Assembly: GCA_038869515.1 (NCBI GenBank)
Contig: JAWCQZ010000010.1
Coordinates: 7,757-71,756, forward strand
DNA length: 64,000 bases
Source: JAWCQZ01 sp038869515 [NCBI: Halobacteria archaeon]
GTDB taxonomy: Archaea > Halobacteriota > Syntropharchaeia > JACQPP01
Direction of reading: 5' to 3'
Position numbers and translations under genes: made by a program. A model generated the notes under the pieces. The model had not been told where the DNA came from, made no database searches, and saw nothing but the letters and a program-made list of their open reading frames with translations. Positions 25,941-34,754 of this stretch are shown here, one piece after another (the stretch's first letter is position 1; every line of letters begins with the position of its first letter).

Positions 25941-26936
25941 CTACGCGGCTCTTGGACCCAAGTCCAGGCCCAGTTTCAGTGCCAGTTCCTTGTAGCGGTT
26001 CCGGATGGTGACCTCGGAGACACCCGCCACCCGGGCCAGTTCCCGCTGTGGCGGGGCGCGGTCGGCCAGCAGCGACGCGATGTAGATGGAAGCCGCCGCC
26101 ATGCCGTCCGGCGATGCGGCCCCGAGGAGCTTCTTCTCCCGGGCGGTGTTCAGGAGGTCGAGGGCTTTGCGGCGGATTTCGTGCTCCAGGTGGAGCTCGG
26201 AGCAGAACCGGTCGATGTAATCGGTGCTCGACACCGGCGCCAGCTTCAGTTCCAGTTCACGGGCCATGAGGCGGTAGGCGCGGGCGATGTCCTTCCGGGA
26301 GACGCGGGCCACCGCGGCCACCTCGTCGAGGGTGCGGGGGATGCCCCCGCCCCGACAAGAGGCGTAGAGGGTCGCGGCGGCGACCGCCTCGATGGAGCGG
26401 CCCCGGATGAGCCCCTTGTCCACGGTCTTCCGGTAGAGGACCGCGGCCTTCTCCCGGATGTTCCTGCTCAGGCCGAGGCTGGAGGACATGCGGTCGATTT
26501 CGCTGAGGGCGAAGGCGAGGTTCCTCTCGGCGGCGCTGCTCACCCGGGCGCGGCGCTGCATCTTCCGCAGCCGGTAGAACTGCTCACGGTTCCGCAGCTC
26601 CTGGCCGCGGGCGTCCCGGTTGCGCCAGTCGATCTCGGTGGTGAGCCCCTTGTCGTGGATGGTGAGGGTGAGGGGGGCGCCCGAGCGGGCCCGCTGGGCG
26701 CGCTGCTCGGCGTCGTAGGCCGACCACTCGGGGCCGGTGTCGATGATCGACTCGTCCACCACGAGGCCGCAGTCGGAGCAGTACATCTCGCCCCGCTGGT
26801 AGTCCCGGCGGATCTGGGGGGAGGAGCACTCGGGGCACTCGGTGATGCGGTTGGCTACCTTGGGCCCCTCCCCGGAGGGGGGACCCTCCCCCGCGGAGGG
26901 GGGCGGAGGGGTCCGACGGACTTCTTCTTCTGCCAT
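25941..26936 (-). CDS. tfb: transcription initiation factor TFB
   Basis: A 331-residue TFIIB homologue that recruits RNA polymerase to TBP-bound promoters. An N-terminal zinc ribbon (CPECSS..YCSDCG, about 34-57) precedes the B-reader/linker. Two cyclin-like repeats follow (about 125-215 and 225-315), with the recognition helix region [15 protein letters not shown] reading the BRE. I prefer ATG 26936 (MAEEEV); ATG 26960 would add eight residues. The upstream 100 bases are unusually A/T-rich for this genome. It sits between dnaK and a J-domain gene, so it may be a stress-linked TFB. Confidence 0.95.
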   Translation of the reverse strand: MAEEEVRRTPPPPSAGEGPPSGEGPKVANRITECPECSSPQIRRDYQRGEMYCSDCGLVVDESIIDTGPEWSAYDAEQRAQRARSGAPLTLTIHDKGLTTEIDWRNRDARGQELRNREQFYRLRKMQRRARVSSAAERNLAFALSEIDRMSSSLGLSRNIREKAAVLYRKTVDKGLIRGRSIEAVAAATLYASCRGGGIPRTLDEVAAVARVSRKDIARAYRLMARELELKLAPVSSTDYIDRFCSELHLEHEIRRKALDLLNTAREKKLLGAASPDGMAAASIYIASLLADRAPPQRELARVAGVSEVTIRNRYKELALKLGLDLGPRAA

Positions 26937-26960
26937 GGTAGAATTGAGAGGCGGCTCCAA

Positions 26961-27060
26961 ATACGGCCATTTGGTCTTATCAACTTTTTGTGTTTTTTGT
27001 GTTTTATCTTATTATAGTTTCTAAAGCCTATCAATGTTTCCTGTTTTCGGAACTCCGAAA
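26961..27060. promoter_or_regulatory. A/T-rich control region with a 16-base palindrome
   Basis: This is the most A/T-rich stretch of the first 60 kb, with several overlapping TATA-like sequences (TTATCTTATTATAG and others). Its right end is TTTCGGA-AC-TCCGAAA (27045-27060), a perfect 7-bp inverted repeat ending at the J-domain gene stop codon. It may be the tfb promoter plus an operator, or a terminator of the J-domain gene. Confidence 0.5.
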
Positions 27061-27807
27061 TTAAAGTCCCATGCTCTTGATTGTTAGAATCCGCTCCGCC
27101 ACCAGCCCTTCGAACCTCGAGAGGTAGGAGAACCAGGAGGCGAGCCGCCCCAACTCCCTGTGGAGGGGGGTCCGGGGAGGGGGGGTCTCCCGCCATCTCC
27201 GGTCCAGCCCCTCCAGCTCCCCTGCGACCCGTCTCTTCCGCTCCTCCAGTTTAGCCCGGAGACCCTCCAGGGCCCGCTTCTGCTCCCCCCACCCCCCCTC
27301 CAGGGCCGCCGACGCCGCGGCGAGGGGGGATTTGCGCTCGGCGGCGAACCGGTCGAAGGCCTGGCAGACCCTCTGCACCTCCAGGGAGAGTTCCATCATC
27401 TCCCGGTCCACCACCGCCGCCCCGGGGGCCATCGGGGACCGCCCTGAACCCAACCCCGTTTCGCCGGCCGAAGGCGAGAGTTCGGGGCGGTCCAAGCCCC
27501 CCGCCTCCATCGAGATGAGGACCGGAATCCGGGTCTTCGCGTCCCGGAGGGTGGCGTGGGCCCGGTTCAGCAGGGAGGACCACCCGAGGGCATCCTCCCG
27601 GCGCTCCGGGGGCGCGTGGTCGGGGTGGAGCCGCATGCTCAACCGCCGGTAGGCCTCCTTCAGGGCCCCCTCGTCGAGGAGGGGGCGGGGCTCGACCCCG
27701 AGGAGGGAGAAGGGGTCGGTCTCCCGGGGCGGGAGCATTTCCCCGCACGAGCCGCAGAAGGGCCCTCGGGCCGGGATTCCGCACTTCGGGCATCGCGGGT
27801 CGGACAT
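27061..27807 (-). CDS. zinc-ribbon J-domain protein (HscB/DnaJ-like)
   Basis: A 248-residue co-chaperone-like protein. An N-terminal zinc ribbon CPKC..CGSC (about 5-23) is followed by a J domain: DPFSLLGVEP, ALKEAYRRLSMRLHPDH with the essential HPD, then SSLLNRAHATLRD. The order resembles HscB. A Gly/Pro linker leads to a C-terminal coiled coil (KRALEGLRAKLEERKRRV). The HPD motif should stimulate the ATPase of the nearby DnaK. ATG 27807 fits GTGATATGGG about 30 bases upstream; ATG 27831 does not. Confidence 0.82.
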   Translation of the reverse strand: MSDPRCPKCGIPARGPFCGSCGEMLPPRETDPFSLLGVEPRPLLDEGALKEAYRRLSMRLHPDHAPPERREDALGWSSLLNRAHATLRDAKTRIPVLISMEAGGLDRPELSPSAGETGLGSGRSPMAPGAAVVDREMMELSLEVQRVCQAFDRFAAERKSPLAAASAALEGGWGEQKRALEGLRAKLEERKRRVAGELEGLDRRWRETPPPRTPLHRELGRLASWFSYLSRFEGLVAERILTIKSMGL

Positions 27808-27921
27808 GGTGGCTCTGTGGGAGGTGGACACCCGCCCATATCACTTCTCTCAACTTCCGGGGAGGGCGGGCTTCTGGACGGGGGGCGGGCCCCCGGGCTC
27901 TCCCCGCGACCATCGGCGCGC

Positions 27922-28218
27922 CTACTCTTTGACTCCGGCGACCTTCCCGAAACTCCGGTAGACCTCGCACCTCTTCCGTGCGCATCGCCCCCAGCCCTTC
28001 AACTGCCACTTGTGGAGCCCGAGATTGCAGAGCGGGTGCTTGGCGAGCCGTTTCCCGAGCCGGACGAGGGGCCCCTTCGCCGCGCCTCCGATTTTCCGGA
28101 GCCGGTCGAGGGCGGGGCGCAGAGGCGCCGCGACCCCCTTCGGCCGCTTCTCCTTGGGGGCGTCGGCCCCCTTCTCCCCGGCCTCTTTGGGCGGCTCGGC
28201 GCTCTTCGCCCCGGCCAT
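27922..28218 (-). CDS. small basic Cys-containing protein
   Basis: A 98-residue, Lys/Arg/Pro-rich protein. A low-complexity N-terminal half is followed by a compact C-terminal CNLGLHKW..CARKRCEVYR motif (one His and three Cys, about residues 64-86). That motif could bind one zinc. No family is recognised with certainty. It begins 7 bases after the marC stop codon on the same strand and is probably co-transcribed. Confidence 0.6.
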   Translation of the reverse strand: MAGAKSAEPPKEAGEKGADAPKEKRPKGVAAPLRPALDRLRKIGGAAKGPLVRLGKRLAKHPLCNLGLHKWQLKGWGRCARKRCEVYRSFGKVAGVKE

Positions 28219-28225
28219 TGCAACC

Positions 28226-28864
28226 CTAAGAGGTCTGGGCCAGGAGCCGGAAGACGTTCCAGGTCCCGGTCGCGATGAACTGGACGGCGATGGCGGCGAG
28301 GAAGAGCCCCATGACCCGGAGGGCCACCAGGGAGCCGCTGACCCCGAGGACCCGGCGGAACCGCTCGCCGAAGGTGAAGAAGAGGAGGACCGCCCCGAAG
28401 GTCAGCAGGATGGAGCCGATCACCAGGCCCCGCTCCACCAGCCCGGCCCCCGACATGAAGATGACCACCGTGGTGATGGCCCCGGGGCCCGTGAGCATCG
28501 GCATCGCCAGGGGAAATATGGAGAAGTCGGTTTTCCCCTTCGCCTCGCTCGCCTCCTCCTCGGTGTAGGACTCCCGGGAGCGCCGCCCCTGCATCATGTC
28601 CACCGCCACGAGGAGGAGCAGGAGCCCCCCCGCGATCCGCAGGTAGTTCGCGTCCACGCCGAAATAGCGCAGAAGCGCCTCGCCGGCGAGGGCGAAGAGC
28701 AGGAGGAGGATGCAGCCCGTGAGGGCCGCCTTGCGCCCGATGCGGACCCGCTCCTCCGGGCTCAGGTGCGAGGTGAGGGCCATGTAGGTCACCGTGTTGC
28801 TGACGGGGTCCACGATGGCGAAGATCGTCCCGAGGACCAGCAGGAACGATGCGCCCTCGGCCAT
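28226..28864 (-). CDS. MarC-family membrane protein
   Basis: A 212-residue UPF0056/MarC protein with six transmembrane helices. The first helix carries IFAIVDPVSNTVTY, and a second repeat has FPLAMPMLTGPGAIT, the twin family signatures. A charged loop RRSRESYTEEEASEAKGKTDFS sits between the halves. The transport substrate of the family is not established. It is transcribed with the small basic protein downstream. Confidence 0.9.
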   Translation of the reverse strand: MAEGASFLLVLGTIFAIVDPVSNTVTYMALTSHLSPEERVRIGRKAALTGCILLLLFALAGEALLRYFGVDANYLRIAGGLLLLLVAVDMMQGRRSRESYTEEEASEAKGKTDFSIFPLAMPMLTGPGAITTVVIFMSGAGLVERGLVIGSILLTFGAVLLFFTFGERFRRVLGVSGSLVALRVMGLFLAAIAVQFIATGTWNVFRLLAQTS

Positions 28865-28897
28865 CCCGGGAATTTCCGCTCCTCCTTGAAGGCCTTT

Positions 28898-29956
28898 TCA
28901 GCCGACCTCGACGGCGGTCCCCTCGCCGGCGGCGATTTCGGGCCTCCCGTCGGGCGCCGCCTTCACCCGCCCCCCGGTGATGCGGAGGGGGGTCCCGACG
29001 TCGAGTCTCGGGAGCAGGTCGGCCCGGTCCCCCCAGAGGGAGACCCGGACCCGTCCCGAGCCGTCGGAGATGTGGATGGTCGCCACCCTCCGGGGCGCCC
29101 CGCCCCTCCCCGCGACCTCGCGGACCTCGCCGATGCCGCTCACCTCTCCGGCGACCGTGCAGAGGGTCCCGGGGACGAGCCGGTCGAGGGGGACCGGTCC
29201 CGCCTCGGCGGGGACCTCCTGCGCCGCGGGCCGGAGGCGGGTCCGGGCGTGGAGGTGGAGCTCCATCTGCCCCGCCCGCTCCTTCGCCTCGCCGTTCTCG
29301 ACCTCGACCGACGCCCCCGGCTCCAGGGGCAGGTCGTTCTCCCACGCAACGCCCCGGATCTGGACCGGGCCCTGCGCGAGCCGCAGCTCCCGGAACCCCC
29401 CGCGCGCCCCGTCGGCCCGGACGAACTCCCGGGGGCGCACCTCGAGGACGCGCACGCGGACGAGGGGGATGGGGCCGGGCCGGAGGAAGGCGAGGGAGGC
29501 GGGCTCGACCCGAACCGGCTCGGGGGCGGGCTCCATCTCCCGGACCGACAGCTCCACCCCGGCCGGACCCGGCCGCACGACCCCGAGGAGCCGGAGGTCT
29601 TCGCCTGCCTGAACGGGTGTGGCGGGGTCCCACACCACCGCCCGGGCTGTGCCGGTGGGGTCGGCGAGCACCATCTCGACCCGGAGCCCGCTCGACCCAT
29701 CGGGGCGCTGGAACCGCCTCTCCGCCTTGTGGATGACCTTCGCCACCACCCGCGCCACAGCCCTCTCCGGGAGGTCGCGGAGGGGAGTCCGCTCCACATC
29801 GAGTCCCGCCTCCCGGAGGACCAGGAGGGCGGCGGTGGGCGCGTCGAAGAACTCGCCCAGCAGTTCCCGCTTCTCCTCGACCCGCCGGAGGAACTCGTCG
29901 AACGGGAGCAGCGACTTCGCCGGCTCGTGGAGGCGGCGGAGAGTTTCGTCGGCCAT
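28898..29956 (-). CDS. RPA-like protein with several OB folds
   Basis: A 352-residue protein built from OB-fold repeats. Phrases such as VEMVLADPTGTARAVVWD, FRELRLAQGPVQIRGVAWEND and ATIHISDGSGRVRVSLWGDRADLL are the strand-4/5 signatures of RPA/SSB folds. It lacks the C-terminal zinc finger of classical RPA41. A helical N-terminal part (LHEPAKSLLPFDEFLRRVEEKRELLG) precedes the OB folds. It is most likely a single-stranded-DNA-binding protein. A short single-OB protein is at 39370-39657. I chose ATG 29956 because 30022 leaves no room for a promoter. Confidence 0.82.
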   Translation of the reverse strand: MADETLRRLHEPAKSLLPFDEFLRRVEEKRELLGEFFDAPTAALLVLREAGLDVERTPLRDLPERAVARVVAKVIHKAERRFQRPDGSSGLRVEMVLADPTGTARAVVWDPATPVQAGEDLRLLGVVRPGPAGVELSVREMEPAPEPVRVEPASLAFLRPGPIPLVRVRVLEVRPREFVRADGARGGFRELRLAQGPVQIRGVAWENDLPLEPGASVEVENGEAKERAGQMELHLHARTRLRPAAQEVPAEAGPVPLDRLVPGTLCTVAGEVSGIGEVREVAGRGGAPRRVATIHISDGSGRVRVSLWGDRADLLPRLDVGTPLRITGGRVKAAPDGRPEIAAGEGTAVEVG

Positions 29957-30030
29957 CGAGAGAGGGTCGCCGAATCGCCGGAAGGCCGTTTCGGTGGTTC
30001 TCTTTTTAGACCGGGCGCCCAACGGGGCCG

Positions 30031-30843
30031 ATGCTCCTCCTCAAACTCGCCTACCTCGGGGGCGCCTACCACGGATTCCAGTTCCAGCCCGGGGTCCCGA
30101 CGGTCGAGGGGGAGTTGCGGAAAGTCTTGAGGGAGATCGGGGCCTTCGCGGGCCCCGGGGTCGGCGTCTGCTGCCGGACAGACCGGGGAGTCTCAGCCCG
30201 CGCCCAGGTGGTCGCCTTCGACGAGAAGGACGGGGCCCGCGCCCTCCCCCGCGCCATCAACGCCCGCCTGCCCCCCGACATCTGGGTGTGGGCCCGGGCG
30301 GCGGCCCCCCCGGGCTTCGAGCCCTGGAAGTCGGTCCTCCACCGGCTCTACCGCTACTGGGCGCCGGTCCCGGAGGGATTCGACGCGGCCCGCGCCAGGC
30401 AGGCGGCGCAACTCCTGCCGGGGACCCGGGATTTCTCCGCCTTCTCGCCCGACAAGGGGGAGACCAAGAGCCTGCTCAAGGTCTCGGTGAAGCAGCAGGG
30501 CCCGCTGGTGCTCTTCGAGTTCCGCGGCAAGTCGTTCGCGCGGGAGATGGTGCGGCGGATGGCCGGCGCTCTCCTCGCGGTCGGTTCGGGGCGGAGGGGC
30601 GAGGATTGGGTGCGGCGCCTCCTCGAGGAGCCCCGGGGGGAGGGCGCGCCGCCCGCGCCCCCGGAGGGGCTGGTCCTGTGGGACGTGGGGCTCCGGCGGG
30701 TCGCGTGGGAGGCGGACATCTACGCGTTGCGCCGGGCGATGGAGGGCTTGGATGCCACCCGGGCCCCCCTCCTCCAGAGGGCGGCGGTGGCCGGGGCCCT
30801 GGCCGATGGACTCAAGCGTGAAATGGCGCGGGGGGGAGGATGA
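30031..30843 (+). CDS. truA: tRNA pseudouridine synthase A
   Basis: A 270-residue TruA that makes pseudouridine at positions 38-40 of the tRNA anticodon arm. The catalytic Asp is D51 in CRTDRGVSA, preceded by YHGFQFQPG and followed by the conserved YRYW and FREMVRRM-like FAREMVRRMAGALL. CTTTTTAGACC (30002-30012) is the likely TATA for this leaderless start. It heads an operon with the TauE-like and mch genes through ATGA overlaps. Confidence 0.95.
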   Translation: MLLLKLAYLGGAYHGFQFQPGVPTVEGELRKVLREIGAFAGPGVGVCCRTDRGVSARAQVVAFDEKDGARALPRAINARLPPDIWVWARAAAPPGFEPWKSVLHRLYRYWAPVPEGFDAARARQAAQLLPGTRDFSAFSPDKGETKSLLKVSVKQQGPLVLFEFRGKSFAREMVRRMAGALLAVGSGRRGEDWVRRLLEEPRGEGAPPAPPEGLVLWDVGLRRVAWEADIYALRRAMEGLDATRAPLLQRAAVAGALADGLKREMARGGG

Positions 30844-31592
30844 GCGCCGACCCGGGCCTGGAGTTGCTCTGGCTCCTCCCCGCGGGTCTCCTCATCGGCC
30901 TCGCATCCTCGATGGTGGGAGTCGGCGGCGGCGTCTTCATGGGCCCGCTCCTCGCTCTCGGCTTCGGCTTCGCCCCCGCCCGGGCCTTCGGGACCAGTTT
31001 GGGGGCGATGGCCCCCATGGCGCTCTCCTCGGCCCTCGCCTACCGACGGCAGGGCCACGTGAAGTGGCAGCTCGCTCTCTATCTGGTCCCCCTCGCCGCC
31101 GCAGGCGGGGTCCTCGGCGCCTGGGCGACGACCGCGATTTCGCCCGAGGCGCTCCGGTGGGGGTTCGGCCTCTTCGTCGTCGCCATCGGGGCCGCTCTCG
31201 TGCTGCGCCCCGGGGGGCCGAAGGAGGACTCGAGGTTCAAGCTCCCCCGGGCCGCCCTCGCCCCCCTCGGCCTCGGGGTGGGCTTCGCCTCAGGGCTCCT
31301 TGGCATCGGCGGCGGCGTCCTCATGGTGCCTGCCCTCATGGCCGTGGGGCTCGACATCCGGGCCGCCGTGGCGACGTCGCTCCTCGCCATCCTGCCGACC
31401 AGCCTCTTCGGGGCGGGGGCCCACTACGCGCTCGGCTCCCTCGCCCTCCCCCACGCCCTCCTCCTGGCGGCGGGCGCCATCCCGGGGGCCCAGGTCGGGG
31501 CGCGGCTCGCGGCCAGGGTGAGCCGGAGGAGCCTCGCCTACCTGCTGGCGGCGGTCCTCGTCTACTCCGCGGTCCGGATGTGGTCGGGATGA
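30840..31592 (+). CDS. TauE/SafE-family membrane transporter
   Basis: A 250-residue protein with about eight helices and the twin repeat of the TauE/SafE (DUF81) family: GLASSMVGVGGGVFMGPLL in the first half and GFASGLLGIGGGVLMVPAL in the second. Members export sulfite, sulfonates or other anions. It overlaps truA and mch by 4 bases on each side, so it is embedded in that operon. The substrate is unknown. Confidence 0.9.
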   Translation: MSADPGLELLWLLPAGLLIGLASSMVGVGGGVFMGPLLALGFGFAPARAFGTSLGAMAPMALSSALAYRRQGHVKWQLALYLVPLAAAGGVLGAWATTAISPEALRWGFGLFVVAIGAALVLRPGGPKEDSRFKLPRAALAPLGLGVGFASGLLGIGGGVLMVPALMAVGLDIRAAVATSLLAILPTSLFGAGAHYALGSLALPHALLLAAGAIPGAQVGARLAARVSRRSLAYLLAAVLVYSAVRMWSG

Positions 31593-32494
31593 GCGGGGCC
31601 AACGCGGACACGGTCCGGATCTTCGAGGAGATGGCCCGCCTGGCCCCCGAGTTGGGGGTTGCGACCTCCACCCTCTCCAACGGCGCGCGGGTCGTGGATG
31701 CGGGGGTCTCCGCCCCGGGCTCCACGGAGGCGGGGCTCCTGGCCGCCCGCGTCACACTGGGGGAACGGGCGCGGGTCGAGTTGCGGAAGGAGGGGGGCCG
31801 GACCTGGGTCCATGTCGAGAGCGAAGACCCCGCCCTCGCCACCCTCGGGTGCCAGTTCGCCGCCTGGATGGTCCCGATGGGCGACTCCCGGGGGATGGCA
31901 TCGGGGCCGGGGCGCATCCTCGCCCGGAAACCGAAGTTGCTCTACGAGAAACTCGGATTGTCGGAGAGGAGCGACGTCGCGGTCTTCTTCCTCGAAGCGG
32001 ACCGCCTCCCGACGCCCGATGTCGCCGATTTTCTCGCGAGGGGGTGCGGCCTCGAACCCCGCGCCCTCCGGATGGTCGTGGCTCCCCCGGCGAGCCCGGC
32101 GGGACTCGTTCAAATCTGTTCGCGCGCCCTGGAGAACGGGATGCTGCGGCTCTACAACGAGGGGTTCCCGGTCGGGAAAATCCGCAAGGCGCGGGGCCGG
32201 GCGCCGTTGGCGGAGCCCCCGCCAGGGAAGGACCCGGTCCCCTCCCTCAACGACAACATCCGCTTCTCGGGCGAGGCGACAGCGGAGGTGGAGTGGAGCC
32301 CTCCCGAGGAGTTGGAGGGCTGGGCCGCGCGGGCGGTGACCGCGGGGACGCCCGAGGAGAAGAAACCGTTCGCCCGGATTCTCGAGGAGGCGATGGGGGA
32401 CTTCCGCAACATCGCGGTCCGGGTCTTCTCGCCCGCGAAGTTCACCTTTGTCGAGACACGCTCAGGGAAGCGATTTGGAGCCGGGAAAATTTAG
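31589..32494 (+). CDS. mch: methenyltetrahydromethanopterin cyclohydrolase
   Basis: A 301-residue Mch that interconverts 5,10-methenyl- and N5-formyl-tetrahydromethanopterin. Family signatures run the whole length: VRIFEEMARLAPELGV, NGARVVDAGVSAPGS, EAGLLAARVTLG, LATLGCQFAAW, GDSRGMASGPGRIL, ALENGMLRLYNEGF and FSPAKFTFVETRSG. It shows that the organism uses a methanopterin-type C1 carrier. No other C1-pathway gene is adjacent, and the operon partners are tRNA modification and a transporter. Confidence 0.9.
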   Translation: MSGANADTVRIFEEMARLAPELGVATSTLSNGARVVDAGVSAPGSTEAGLLAARVTLGERARVELRKEGGRTWVHVESEDPALATLGCQFAAWMVPMGDSRGMASGPGRILARKPKLLYEKLGLSERSDVAVFFLEADRLPTPDVADFLARGCGLEPRALRMVVAPPASPAGLVQICSRALENGMLRLYNEGFPVGKIRKARGRAPLAEPPPGKDPVPSLNDNIRFSGEATAEVEWSPPEELEGWAARAVTAGTPEEKKPFARILEEAMGDFRNIAVRVFSPAKFTFVETRSGKRFGAGKI

Positions 32495-32759
32495 TCCCGG
32501 CCCCGGCCATGCAGGGGATGGGGGAGGGTCCGGACTTGAACGCGGATCCTCCCGCGGGCGCCGTCTACCCGGTGCGCCCGAATCGTGTGGGCGCGGGGGT
32601 CCCGGCAGCGGCCGCCTCCCGGCCCGGGTTGGCCCAGAAGCGTGTAGGGCCGCCGAACGGTTCTTGGCCGCCTTTGCCTCTACCCCCCATACGCCGGGGG
32701 GGCTATGGCCCTGGGCCGAGAGCGGGGTGAAAGTAATCCTTACCCGGAAACCGCTATCC

Positions 32760-32930
32760 ATGGACCCCGGAAATCCTGGCCTTTGTGCGACCTGCGTCCA
32801 CTCCCGGAAAGTCGAGACCACCCGGGGGACGGCCTACTGGATGTGCGAACTGTCGAAGAGCGACCCGCGGTTTCCCAAATATCCGAGGCTGCCGGTCGCC
32901 AGGTGCGAGGGCTACCGCGCCGTGGCGTAG
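32760..32930 (+). CDS. 56-residue four-cysteine protein
   Basis: A small protein with CATC near the N-terminus, then W.C in AYWMCELS, and a final CEGY after FPKYPRLPVAR. The CxxC...C...C spacing with the PRFP.YPRLPV phrase is a pattern I associate with small uncharacterised proteins of archaea and bacteria. It probably binds one metal. AAGTAATCC (about 32731-32739) lies 25 bases upstream of the ATG. Its 3' end overlaps the convergent ETF gene by 19 bases. Confidence 0.75.
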   Translation: MDPGNPGLCATCVHSRKVETTRGTAYWMCELSKSDPRFPKYPRLPVARCEGYRAVA

Positions 32931-34753
32931 GCTTCCGCGGCGGGTCGGAGAGGTCCCTCCAACTCGCGGGCAAGACGGGGGACCACCCGGCTCCAGTCCC
33001 CGACGATTCCGAGGTCCGCGCTCTGGAATATGGGCGCCTTCGGGTCCGGGTTGATGGCGATGACGAATCCCGCCCGCCGCATTCCCACGGTGTGCTCCAC
33101 GGCCCCGCGGATGCCGATCGCCATGTAGATTCGGGGAGCGATGGCACGCCCGGTCAGCCCCACTTGGTGGTGGCGGGGGAGCCAGCCCGCGTCCACCACA
33201 TCGCGGGTCGCCGCCATGGGCGCCCCGAGCCGTTCGGCCAGGAGCCGCAGGGCCGGGAGGTTCTCGGGGACCCCGATGCCCATGCCAACGCCCACGATGA
33301 CCTCCGCGTGATCCAGGGCGGTCGCTTCAGACCCTTCGTTCACCGATCGCATCACGACCCGGACCCTGGGCGGGGGGAGCCGGACCCGCAACCGCTCGAC
33401 ACGGGCGGTCCGGCCGGAGTCCGGACTCCTGGCCTTCAGCATCCCCGGCCTGACGGTGGCCATCTCCGGCCACGTGCGGGAGAGGATGGGGGCCACCACG
33501 TTCCCACCGAAGGCGGGCTTGTGCTGGACCAGCCGCCCGTCGCCCCCGATGCCGAGGTCGATGCAGTCCCCGGTGAGGCCCAGGCCGAGGCGGGCGGCCA
33601 CCCGCGGGGCCAGGTCGCGCCCGTAGGCGGTGGAGGGCAGGAGAACCGACCGGGGGCGATGTTCCCGGATGGCGTCCGCGAGAACGGCGGCATGGGCGTC
33701 GGTGGTCCAGGGCTCGAGGCCGGGGTCGTCGGCCAGGAGGACCCGGTCGGCGCCGTGGGCGGCGAGGGCGGTGGCGTGCTTCTCCAAACGGTGACCCATG
33801 AGCAAGGCCGCCACCTCCCCGCCCGCCTTGTCGGCCAGGTCCGCGGCCTTTCCGAGAAGTTCCGCACTCACTGGCCGGAGGGTCGGGCCCTGGGCCTCGG
33901 CCACCACCCAGAAGGGCCGGCCGGCGCTCCTCGGGGCGGGCGGGGGCCCCCCGCCTCCATCGGCGGGCCTCGCGGGTCTTCGGTCCCGGAGGACGCGCAC
34001 CACCTCGCCCACGGCCTCTTCGACGGGCTCTGAAGGGACGATGCGCCGCTCCCGGGGGACCTCGACGGTCTGCAGCCCCGCCACCTCGGTGGGAGAGCCC
34101 GCCTTTCCGAAGATGGAGGAGTCGGAGGAGAGGTCGACCGCGGTCACGGCCTCGACGGGCAGGGCCTTGGCCCTTTCCCGCCCCTCCCGGGTCGGAAGCG
34201 GCTCGGATGCCAGGTCCTCGGCCACGGTGAGAAGGGCCGGGAGAGAGGTTTCGACGATTTCGAATCCCGAGTCGGTCTCCCGCTGGGCCGCCAAGCTCCG
34301 CCCGAAGAGGGCGAGGCTCCGGACACCGGTGACCTGGGGCACGTCCAGCAGTTCGGCCGTCTCGGGGCCGACCTGGCTGGTCTCCGCATCGGTGCTGCAT
34401 TTTCCGCAGAAGACCAGGTCGAACCCGGTCCTCCGGATGGCCAGCGCGAGGGCCCGGGCGGTGGCCAGGGTGTCGGAGCCCGCGAAGGCCCGGTCCGAGA
34501 GGTGGACGGCCCGGTCGGCCCCCAGGGCGAGGCAGTGCTCCAGGGCCGCGCGGGCCTGGGGCGGCCCCATGGTCATGACCACGACCTCGCCGCCGTAGCT
34601 ACGCTTCAGCTCCACCGCCTTGGCGACAGCCCGGAGGTCGAAGGAGTTGACCTCCAGGGGGACCCCCTCCCGTCTCAGGGTGCGGGTCTGGGGGTCGAGG
34701 ACCATCGCCTTCGCCGCGGGGACCTGCTTGACGCAGACGACGATTCTCGGCAT
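32912..34753 (-). CDS. etfBA: electron transfer flavoprotein, beta-alpha fusion
   Basis: A 613-residue single-chain ETF. The N-terminal half (about 1-255) is the beta subunit (IVVCVKQVP, FCGKCSTDAETSQVGPETAELL, with the AMP/FAD-binding loop). The Pro-rich linker near 265-280 leads to the alpha subunit. The C-terminal FAD domain has QVGLTGRAIAPRIYMAIG and GFVIAINPDPKAPIF. ETFs pass electrons from flavin dehydrogenases to a membrane quinone reductase or bifurcate them. Normally EtfB and EtfA are separate genes. It precedes a NarK-like porter on the same strand, but no FixC/FixX-like partner is visible. Confidence 0.93.
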   Translation of the reverse strand: MPRIVVCVKQVPAAKAMVLDPQTRTLRREGVPLEVNSFDLRAVAKAVELKRSYGGEVVVMTMGPPQARAALEHCLALGADRAVHLSDRAFAGSDTLATARALALAIRRTGFDLVFCGKCSTDAETSQVGPETAELLDVPQVTGVRSLALFGRSLAAQRETDSGFEIVETSLPALLTVAEDLASEPLPTREGRERAKALPVEAVTAVDLSSDSSIFGKAGSPTEVAGLQTVEVPRERRIVPSEPVEEAVGEVVRVLRDRRPARPADGGGGPPPAPRSAGRPFWVVAEAQGPTLRPVSAELLGKAADLADKAGGEVAALLMGHRLEKHATALAAHGADRVLLADDPGLEPWTTDAHAAVLADAIREHRPRSVLLPSTAYGRDLAPRVAARLGLGLTGDCIDLGIGGDGRLVQHKPAFGGNVVAPILSRTWPEMATVRPGMLKARSPDSGRTARVERLRVRLPPPRVRVVMRSVNEGSEATALDHAEVIVGVGMGIGVPENLPALRLLAERLGAPMAATRDVVDAGWLPRHHQVGLTGRAIAPRIYMAIGIRGAVEHTVGMRRAGFVIAINPDPKAPIFQSADLGIVGDWSRVVPRLARELEGPLRPAAEAYATAR

Positions 34754-34754
34754 G

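Noticed and set aside
32513-32690. A tRNA-like T-arm on the minus strand (CGCGTTCAAGTCC followed by CCTCCCCCA)
   Set aside because: The T-stem does not pair, no matching 5' acceptor strand lies upstream, and the nearby GGGCGC/GCGCCC hairpins do not form an anticodon arm.
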